This document shows, one piece after another, positions 26,935-33,162 of a DNA stretch of 33,162 nucleotides. The stretch's first letter is position 1; each line of letters opens with the position of its first letter. Location of the stretch: assembly GCA_026417995.1 (NCBI GenBank), contig JAOACF010000014.1:1-33162 (forward strand), in the 5' to 3' direction. A program made the position numbers and the translations under genes. The DNA is from Negativicutes bacterium. Lineage in GTDB: Bacteria; Bacillota; Negativicutes; Sporomusales; JAOACF01. The notes beneath the pieces were generated by a model. It did not search any database and was not told the DNA's origin. It saw nothing but the letters and a program-made list of their open reading frames with translations.

Positions 26935-27610
26935 GTGTTACCGCCTCCTTACGAGTTAAAGTTAATAATCGGGTACTTGCACCTATAACATTGCCGAGTC
27001 GCAAACGAAATATACACGTCAGCTCAGTATCAAGCCGGTTTTCACCAAATGCCGGCGTAACACTGACCAATGGCTTTCGGTCAAATCCGATCCGCCGACT
27101 TAAGTGCTGAAGCAATAGTTGTTTGAGCGCCCAAACCGCGCCAATACCAACGCCGGTAAGCGCAGCGTCCTCGCTGCCCAGCCTAGTACGCCATTCGAAG
27201 TATTCACAATGCATGCCCTGCAGGATGCGATCCATAAAGTGATCCAACACCCTACGGTAATAGCGTATCGTGGAGAACAGCTTGCGGATGCGCCGGGGAT
27301 GCCGGATATAAAAGCGCAATACCCGCATAACAAACCGTTTCTCCCTTTGGGGATAGGTCTGGGTTTTTTCGCGGCCTCCGGCGCGAATTTCCGAGATCAG
27401 CCAGGTGTAATCCTGCCTGGTAAATTTGACCACCGGTACTTTTACTTGATATACCATCAAGTTTCGCAGTAGCCTTACTTCTACGGCGACATAATCATCA
27501 CTCTGATTGCGCCGGTAGTGGAGCGTAATATAGATATTGATACGGCTGAATAAAAAGAAAATGAGCAAATATGCTATTGCCGCAGCATATCCTTTATCCA
27601 TGCCCATCAC
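26927..27610 (-). CDS. DUF2953-type protein
   Basis: N-terminal hydrophobic helix (AAIAYLLIFFLFSRINIYITLHYRR); position between ytfJ and scpB; C-terminal CIFRLRLGNVI typical of DUF2953. Confidence 0.75.
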   Translation of the reverse strand: MMGMDKGYAAAIAYLLIFFLFSRINIYITLHYRRNQSDDYVAVEVRLLRNLMVYQVKVPVVKFTRQDYTWLISEIRAGGREKTQTYPQREKRFVMRVLRFYIRHPRRIRKLFSTIRYYRRVLDHFMDRILQGMHCEYFEWRTRLGSEDAALTGVGIGAVWALKQLLLQHLSRRIGFDRKPLVSVTPAFGENRLDTELTCIFRLRLGNVIGASTRLLTLTRKEAVTRG

Positions 27611-27657
27611 CCCCGCCAGCAGTAAGGTAGTGTCCCCTAAAACCTACCATTCCATGC

Positions 27658-27682
27658 AAAAAGGCAGCCTATTCCGGCTGCC
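27658..27682 (-). terminator. Terminator at the end of scpB
   Basis: GGCAGCC-TATTCC-GGCTGCC with TTTTT on the minus strand; scpB stop TAG sits at the stem/loop junction. Confidence 0.75.
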
Positions 27683-28211
27683 CAGTATGTAAAAAGCTCG
27701 CTAATTCCGGCAAATCCTTTAACGAGTTGAGACCAAAGCATTTCAAAAATTCTTCGGTAGTTCCGTAAAGAATGGGACGCCCAATCGCCTCTTTGCGTCC
27801 CTGTTCGCGTATCAGCCTGCGCTCTAAAAGTGTACCCAGAACCCTGTCAACTTTAACGCCCCTTATACTCTCAATTTCTTGGCGCGTAATCGGCTGTTTA
27901 AAAGCGATGATTGCCAATGTCTCCAGGCTGGCCGGCGAAAGTTTAGCATCGCTCGGACGATCCAGTTTTTCCAACGTTGCCGCCAGTTCGGGCTTAGTAC
28001 ACAACTGATACCCGCCCGCTACCTCGACTATGGTTAAGCCGCGCATCGGATCCGCCAAGTCTTCTTTCATCTCGGCCAAAAGCAGCACGAGCTGCTCGGC
28101 AGGAACCTCCAGAATATCACTGATCTGGTTAAGCGCAAGCGGTTCACCGCTGGCAAACAATAAAGCCTCGATATGACCTTTTAGGTGACGGTAAAACACC
28201 CGGATTATCAC
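27669..28211 (-). CDS. scpB: Segregation and condensation protein B
   Basis: HIEALLFASGEPLALNQISDIL; LETLAIIAFKQPITRQEIESIRGV; RGRPILYGTT-like GRPILYGTTEEFLKCFGL. Confidence 0.95.
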   Translation of the reverse strand: MIIRVFYRHLKGHIEALLFASGEPLALNQISDILEVPAEQLVLLLAEMKEDLADPMRGLTIVEVAGGYQLCTKPELAATLEKLDRPSDAKLSPASLETLAIIAFKQPITRQEIESIRGVKVDRVLGTLLERRLIREQGRKEAIGRPILYGTTEEFLKCFGLNSLKDLPELASFLHTGQPE

Positions 28212-28933
28212 TCCTTAAGTGTAAGGTAAATGGCACCAAAACTTTTTTCCTGGGTGATGGTAATCCGTTTAAGGCGTATTAGTTCCAGCACGGCCAAAAA
28301 GGCAGCCACCATTTCGCTGCGACTACCTGAGCGGAGCAGCGTTTCGTCGAAACTTAGCCGGGAACGCTTGCTGCGCAGTAAATATAAAATATCATGCATT
28401 TTATCTTGAACGGTTATCTCTTCCCGGGCTACCAGGCCATAAGCATTTTCCGCCGCATGGCTCTCCCAGACCGCCGCAAAAGCCATCAAGAGGTCATCGA
28501 TGGTAAGGCCTTCCGGCAGCGGAATTTCTCTGGCGAGCTCTTGCCGCTGTCTGGTAAAGTATTGCCCGCGTATCTCTGCCATCTCGCCCAGCAGCGCAGC
28601 CGCCTCCTTAAACTTCTTATACTCAATAAGCCTGTCCACCAATTCCTGGCGGGGATCAATCCCTTCCTCCTCCGGAGGAGTATCCTTCGGCGGTTTTGGC
28701 AGCAGCATCCGGGACTTGATCTGCAGTAGCGTCGCCGCCATTACCAGAAATTCACTGGCAATTTCAATATTAAACTGCTCCATGGTCTTAATATAAGTCA
28801 GGTATTGCTCGGTGACCAATGCAACGGGAATGTCATAGATGTCAATCTGATTTTTATCAATGAGATGCATTAATAGCGCCAGGGGCCCTTCAAAGGTCTC
28901 CAGCCTGACAGTATAAGCATTACCGGCATTCAT
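28208..28933 (-). CDS. scpA: Segregation and condensation protein A
   Basis: VRLETFEGPLALLMHLIDKNQIDIYDIPVALVTEQYL; FLVMAATLLQIKSRMLLP; C-terminal AVLELIRLKRI. Confidence 0.96.
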   Translation of the reverse strand: MNAGNAYTVRLETFEGPLALLMHLIDKNQIDIYDIPVALVTEQYLTYIKTMEQFNIEIASEFLVMAATLLQIKSRMLLPKPPKDTPPEEEGIDPRQELVDRLIEYKKFKEAAALLGEMAEIRGQYFTRQRQELAREIPLPEGLTIDDLLMAFAAVWESHAAENAYGLVAREEITVQDKMHDILYLLRSKRSRLSFDETLLRSGSRSEMVAAFLAVLELIRLKRITITQEKSFGAIYLTLKE

Positions 28934-29550
28934 AAGATAAACGATACGATCGTTCGGATTAGCGTAGATAGCGCTATTTCCAGCGGCCGGGTGATCGTTC
29001 CGATAAATCCGATATACACAAGCCCCATCAAGATAAACGGGCCGTACTGCTCCATGCTCTGCAGCACGTATGCCTGCCTGCCGGGCAACAAACTCATTAA
29101 CACCTTCGACCCGTCAAGCGGCGGTATTGGCACCAAATTAAAAATTGCAAAGATGATATTGTAGACGTAAGTCAGCCGCAGTATCTCATACACAGGACCG
29201 GCCAGCAGTTGAAGCTTGCCTAAAATACCAATAACCAGCGCAGCCAGGAAAGCCAGCGCAATATTCGATCCTGGCCCCGCCAGCGATACATAAATCATAC
29301 CCTGGCGTCCGTTCCGAAAGTAACTGGGATTAACCGGCACCGGCTTCGCCCAGCCGAATTTAAACAACCACAACATAATAAGTCCGATGGGGTCGAGATG
29401 TGCCACCGGATTAAGCGTCAATCTTCCCATGAAGCGCGGTGTTGGATCTCCCATCCACACGGCTACCCGGGCGTGGGCATATTCATGAACCGTTAAAGCA
29501 ATCAGTAAAGCCGGGATGCGAAATACCATATCGGCGTCAAAACCGAACAC
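28930..29550 (-). CDS. Site-2 protease family (M50) membrane metalloprotease
   Basis: ALTVHEYAHARVAVWMGD (HExxH), LTLNPVAHLDPIGLI, NLVPIPPLDGSKVL. Confidence 0.93.
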   Translation of the reverse strand: MFGFDADMVFRIPALLIALTVHEYAHARVAVWMGDPTPRFMGRLTLNPVAHLDPIGLIMLWLFKFGWAKPVPVNPSYFRNGRQGMIYVSLAGPGSNIALAFLAALVIGILGKLQLLAGPVYEILRLTYVYNIIFAIFNLVPIPPLDGSKVLMSLLPGRQAYVLQSMEQYGPFILMGLVYIGFIGTITRPLEIALSTLIRTIVSFIL

Positions 29551-29674
29551 TGTGTCTCCTCCTTATGCTAATAGCTATCTACTATTGTGTCACAGAATTC
29601 ACTGGTAGGCAAGGCGATTTAGGGAATAAATGGCGCAGGTGGCGCGCAACCTAATTATCAAAGGAGGGATAGTA

Positions 29675-30418
29675 TTGCATTTTTTGAAACGCATACCTGC
29701 TTTGGGTGTCTCGATCCTGTTTGCAGGTCTGCTGTTGAGCGCTTGCGGTATGTTTACGCCGGCGCCCAAGCCCGAGATCGGGCCTGCCGGCAAGCCCGTA
29801 GAATCAAAACCAAATCCACCGGTTATAGAACGTTTTTATTCGCCGCCGGCCGAAATGTATGATCTGGAAGCTCTAGCCGGCGCCATTTTTGAAGGTATTT
29901 ATAAAGAAAACTGGCAGCCGGCCGAGGAAAACCTCGCGCAGCTTCAAGTAACATGGCAGGATGTTAAGACCAGAGTAGGCAATAAAAAGGGTGTAAAAGA
30001 AGCAGATGAAGCGCTGGAAAAACTTACTGAAGCAGTCGCAGCTAAAAAGATTACCGCTTCCTACGAGGCACTGAACAAATTTATGGGAAGTGTAAGCGAT
30101 GTGGGAAAATCTTATAAGCTTTCGCCGGTTGCCGATGTTATCGGTGTGAGTAACAGCCTGCGCAATGTGAGTTTTTATGTCGAAGAAAAAAACTGGATAA
30201 AAGCTGCTTCGAAGGTGAAAGAACTGGAAGGCGTCTGGAATCATGCCAAACCAGCATTGGAGCAAGTTGGAATTTTAGGCGAAATTACCAAAACCCACGC
30301 CAAAATAAAGCAGCTCAAAGATGCGGTAAACGCCGAAAACAAGGGGGTAGCCGAAGAACATATCGCTTCGCTTAATGAAAGTTTGGGTTACATTCGTCAG
30401 TTTCACCGAGGAAAGTAA
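29675..30418 (+). CDS. Putative lipoprotein with two related helical repeats
   Basis: TTG start behind AAAGGAGGG; signal peptide with lipobox LLSAC; repeats beginning KENWQPAEENLAQLQVTW and EKNWIKAASKVKELEGVW. Confidence 0.85.
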   Translation: MHFLKRIPALGVSILFAGLLLSACGMFTPAPKPEIGPAGKPVESKPNPPVIERFYSPPAEMYDLEALAGAIFEGIYKENWQPAEENLAQLQVTWQDVKTRVGNKKGVKEADEALEKLTEAVAAKKITASYEALNKFMGSVSDVGKSYKLSPVADVIGVSNSLRNVSFYVEEKNWIKAASKVKELEGVWNHAKPALEQVGILGEITKTHAKIKQLKDAVNAENKGVAEEHIASLNESLGYIRQFHRGK

Positions 30419-30452
30419 GAAGTAGCTTGGCAGTCGCCAAGCTACTTCTTAC
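30415..30452. terminator. Bidirectional terminator hairpin shared by convergent genes
   Basis: Perfect 17-bp stem GTAAGAAGTAGCTTGGC/GCCAAGCTACTTCTTAC with loop AGTC; contains the stop codons of both flanking genes. Confidence 0.9.
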
Positions 30453-31950
30453 TTTTATCACCTGTGTCAGGCTCACCTTCCAACCTGTCTTGGTCAAGCG
30501 GCTTTAGTATCGCCGGCCGCATAACCTTATGAGGTAACGGCAGCCGCAAAATTACATCTTTCATGGCCTTAAAATTAAAAGGCAGCACCGGCCATAAATA
30601 AGGAATACCAAATGATTTGGTCATTATCAACGCAATAAACGCCGCCGCTAACCCAACAAGCAAGCCGGGCAACTTAAACAAAGTGACCAGTACAACCAAA
30701 GCCATGCGCAGCGTCCGAATAGCTAACGCCAGCTCAACACTCGGAGTAGCAAATGTACCGACAACGGCTACCGCTGTATAGAAGATGATTTCATTGCCGA
30801 ATAACCCGACTTTGGTCGCAATATCTCCCAGCATAAATGCGCCGATAAAACCAAGTGCGGTGGATTGAGCAGCCGGCACATGCACAGTAGCCATTCGTAC
30901 CAGTTCCACACCGAATTCAGCCAGCAGAAATTGGATCCCGAGCGGAATGATACCCGGATCACGCGGCCCTAAAAAAGCAAACTGTTCGGGTAAAAGCTGC
31001 GGCTGCAAGACAAGCGCCAGCCACAATGGAGGCAGAATTAAAGATAACAAGACTCCGCCCATTCTCACCAGACGCATGAAAGTGCCAATGATTACGTTCT
31101 GCCGAAACTCTTCCACGTGCTGCACATGATGCCAGAATGTCGTCGGCAGAATCATGACATTGGGCGAAGTATCAGTAATTACACAGACATGTCCCTCCAG
31201 CAAATGCACCGTTGCAACGTCGGGACGCTCGGTGTAACGCACCAGAGGAAATATATTCCATTTACCTTCACCGGTAATATACTCTTCAACAGCTTTTTCC
31301 GCCATAGGAATCCCATCGATCGTAATATTATTCAGCCGCTCCTTCACAGTTTCAACCAGATCCGGGTTGGTGATGTCCTTAATATAACAAATCGCTACAT
31401 CGGTTTGCGAGCGTTCGCCCACTTTGACAATCTCAAAACGCAAATTGGGGTCACGCAAACGGCGGCGAATCAGCGCCGTATTGAAAACCAACGTTTCAAC
31501 AAAAGAATCACGCGAGCCTCTGGTCACTTTTTCAATATTGGATTCGCTCGGCGTTCGTGCTGGATACGACCTGGCATCGAAGACAAGAATACTTTCTTCG
31601 CCATCAACGAAAAACAGTAATTCTCCCGACAACAAACTGGTAATCGCGTCCGACATATTGTCAACCAGTTTTACCTGGGTATGAGTAGCCCGATTGTAAA
31701 ACAGTTTCTGAAGGGTATTAATCGACAGTTCTTCGGTTTGCTGTGCCATGATGTGCTCAAGCACATCCGCCATAACTATGTCATTAACCATGGCGTTGAT
31801 GGAAAAAGAAGCAGCCCTCTTTCTGCCAATTTTATATTCACGGAAAATAATATCGAAAGTTTCGCCAACATCTAGCAGTTTTTTCAAATAGTTAATATTT
31901 TTATCAATATCGCTTTCGACCTTGGGCCTGCTCTCCATAGTTAATGCCAC
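30442..31950 (-). CDS. spoVAF: Spore germination/stage V sporulation protein AF (GerA family)
   Basis: GerA-type core: EGHVCVITDTSPNVMILPTTFWHHVQ, GIPLGIQFLLAEFGVELVRMATVHVP, IGAFMLGDIATKVGLF; adjacent to spoVAEa. Confidence 0.93.
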   Translation of the reverse strand: MALTMESRPKVESDIDKNINYLKKLLDVGETFDIIFREYKIGRKRAASFSINAMVNDIVMADVLEHIMAQQTEELSINTLQKLFYNRATHTQVKLVDNMSDAITSLLSGELLFFVDGEESILVFDARSYPARTPSESNIEKVTRGSRDSFVETLVFNTALIRRRLRDPNLRFEIVKVGERSQTDVAICYIKDITNPDLVETVKERLNNITIDGIPMAEKAVEEYITGEGKWNIFPLVRYTERPDVATVHLLEGHVCVITDTSPNVMILPTTFWHHVQHVEEFRQNVIIGTFMRLVRMGGVLLSLILPPLWLALVLQPQLLPEQFAFLGPRDPGIIPLGIQFLLAEFGVELVRMATVHVPAAQSTALGFIGAFMLGDIATKVGLFGNEIIFYTAVAVVGTFATPSVELALAIRTLRMALVVLVTLFKLPGLLVGLAAAFIALIMTKSFGIPYLWPVLPFNFKAMKDVILRLPLPHKVMRPAILKPLDQDRLEGEPDTGDKSKK

Positions 31951-32509
31951 TCCGTTTCAATATTTCCTCGATCGCTTTTCTCGTGATCGGCGACCCTTTG
32001 CGAATGTCATCAGCCCGGTCCATTTTGCCGATATCGCCTACACCGACGATAACCGGCACATCCACCTCATTGAGAACATCTACGGTGTCGCCGGTTACGA
32101 CCGGCTTGCCGCGTTTATTTTGGGCCTCGCCGTTCTTGTCTACTGATGTATTTACGATTTCGCCATTGCCGCAAACGCAGACATCCGCCTCAACTCCGGC
32201 GATGCCCGTAGTATTGGATGCAACCGCCACCGCGCCTAGCACCTCTATATCCGGATGAGACGCCACATATTCTAACGCCGTCTCCCCAACTCCTTTATGC
32301 TCTTCTCCCCGGTCATCGAACATTACCAGCACGGGATCATAGGGTACTGTTTTTAACAGCCTTACAATTTCTTCGCCGCTAATCGGAGTAGGATTGCCTC
32401 CCGATGCCGATATGCACCGTAAGCCGAGGGAGGAAGCAATACTTTCCACCGTCTTCTGAGCTACGCGGTCGCCGTCGGTGACCAGTATCACCCTGACCTT
32501 ACCCTTCAC
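31904..32509 (-). CDS. spoVAE: Stage V sporulation protein AE (SpoVAEa type)
   Basis: VRVILVTDGDRVAQKTVESIASSLGLRCISASGGNPT; VLVMFDDRGEEHKGVGETALEYVASHPDIEVLGAVAVASNT. Confidence 0.9.
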   Translation of the reverse strand: MKGKVRVILVTDGDRVAQKTVESIASSLGLRCISASGGNPTPISGEEIVRLLKTVPYDPVLVMFDDRGEEHKGVGETALEYVASHPDIEVLGAVAVASNTTGIAGVEADVCVCGNGEIVNTSVDKNGEAQNKRGKPVVTGDTVDVLNEVDVPVIVGVGDIGKMDRADDIRKGSPITRKAIEEILKRSGINYGEQAQGRKRY

Positions 32510-32519
32510 TCTATCACCC

Positions 32520-33131
32520 CTACTTGTTGTTTTCCTTACCCAAGAGATTGCTGATTTTATTTGCTAATTTCTCACTTTCACTGATAACCTGTTTCAGTTT
32601 CTTCAGACTGGCCTCGAGCTCATTGGAAAGTTCGTATTGTGCCTGAGCCAATGCCTGTGCTGCAGTTTGCGCAGTCATTTTATTTCGCTCGTCTTGCCCG
32701 GAAGATTGAATATCACTTTCTTCACCGGCGTCCGAAACCATCGGGTTATTCTGTTGGGATTGAGAATTTTGTTCGTTTTGACTATTCAACAATTGTTGAA
32801 ATAAAGTTTGCAATTGCTGCGTGACTTGAGCTTCGGTTTGGTTATTGCCGCCAGACTGAGCGTCTTCCGACTGTGATTGCCGAGCGGGCTGATTCGCCAG
32901 TGAATTCTGCTGCTGCATGCATTCAAGCTGGGCGCTGATGCGTTCCAGCAAAGCTTTAATCTCAGTGGTTTCGCTGCTTTGAAAATTATCGGCTGCCTTC
33001 TTCTGTGCCGAATTCCCTTGCCCTACCATGAGACTTTTGGCAATATTGGCGATGAGTTCATTGGGCGATTGGTCTCTACCCTGACTAGATTGCTTTTTTG
33101 TATAAATCTGGCTTGACGTTTTTTTTTGCAT
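32520..33131 (-). CDS. Hypothetical Gln/Asn/Ser-rich protein
   Basis: 203 aa; low-complexity Q/N/S middle (QQLQTLFQQLLNSQNEQNSQSQQNN) and a charged coiled-coil-like C-terminus; SD GGGAGG upstream; no family recognised. Confidence 0.75.
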   Translation of the reverse strand: MQKKTSSQIYTKKQSSQGRDQSPNELIANIAKSLMVGQGNSAQKKAADNFQSSETTEIKALLERISAQLECMQQQNSLANQPARQSQSEDAQSGGNNQTEAQVTQQLQTLFQQLLNSQNEQNSQSQQNNPMVSDAGEESDIQSSGQDERNKMTAQTAAQALAQAQYELSNELEASLKKLKQVISESEKLANKISNLLGKENNK

Positions 33132-33162
33132 ATTTAATCCTCCCTACATCCAATAAAACTGC

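Noticed and set aside
32520-33131. Gln-rich region as a simple-sequence or CRISPR-like DNA repeat
   Set aside because: Codons vary and there is no regular period at the DNA level; it is protein low complexity only.
1-33162. Search for CRISPR arrays, tRNAs, rRNAs, transposases, phage genes or defence systems
   Set aside because: None seen by eye; all long ORFs are accounted for by housekeeping or sporulation genes. A tRNAscan/DefenseFinder run would be needed to confirm the absence.

Overview
This window looks like a core-chromosome segment of an endospore-forming Firmicute. The gene content and order suggest a Negativicutes/Sporomusa-like lineage, but that is inference. Almost every gene is on the minus strand, in tight and often overlapping operons. 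In + coordinate order I read: spoIVA (partial), gpsA, plsY, der, cobO-type adenosyltransferase, DUF512 radical-SAM/PDZ protein, two DUF3189 paralogues, spoIIP, a DUF1614 membrane protein, fni, an ispH-rpsA fusion, cstA, a LytTR regulator and LytS-type kinase, plsC, cmk, aroA, a membrane-anchored hypothetical, a BaiN/HI0933 flavoprotein, rluB, a PyrK-like Fe-S/FAD protein with an 8-Cys N-terminus, its FAD_oxidored-type partner, spmB, spmA, a DacF-type carboxypeptidase, a 62-aa helical protein (+), ytfJ, a DUF2953-type protein, scpB, scpA, an M50 protease, a repeat-containing lipoprotein (+), spoVAF, spoVAEa and a Gln-rich hypothetical. I see no CRISPR, tRNA, rRNA or mobile element. No clearly new multi-gene system is demonstrable. 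The best leads are: (1) the two-gene flavin/Fe-S redox module between spmAB and rluB; (2) a LytSR-CstA (likely pyruvate) module splitting the plsC/ispH-rpsA block; (3) several genes whose stop codons lie inside their own terminator hairpin, including a 17-bp bidirectional hairpin that stops and terminates two convergent genes; (4) a 4-codon MRNW micro-ORF with a strong Shine-Dalgarno upstream of aroA; (5) a tandem-repeat lipoprotein and a mini ferritin-like protein as the only plus-strand genes.
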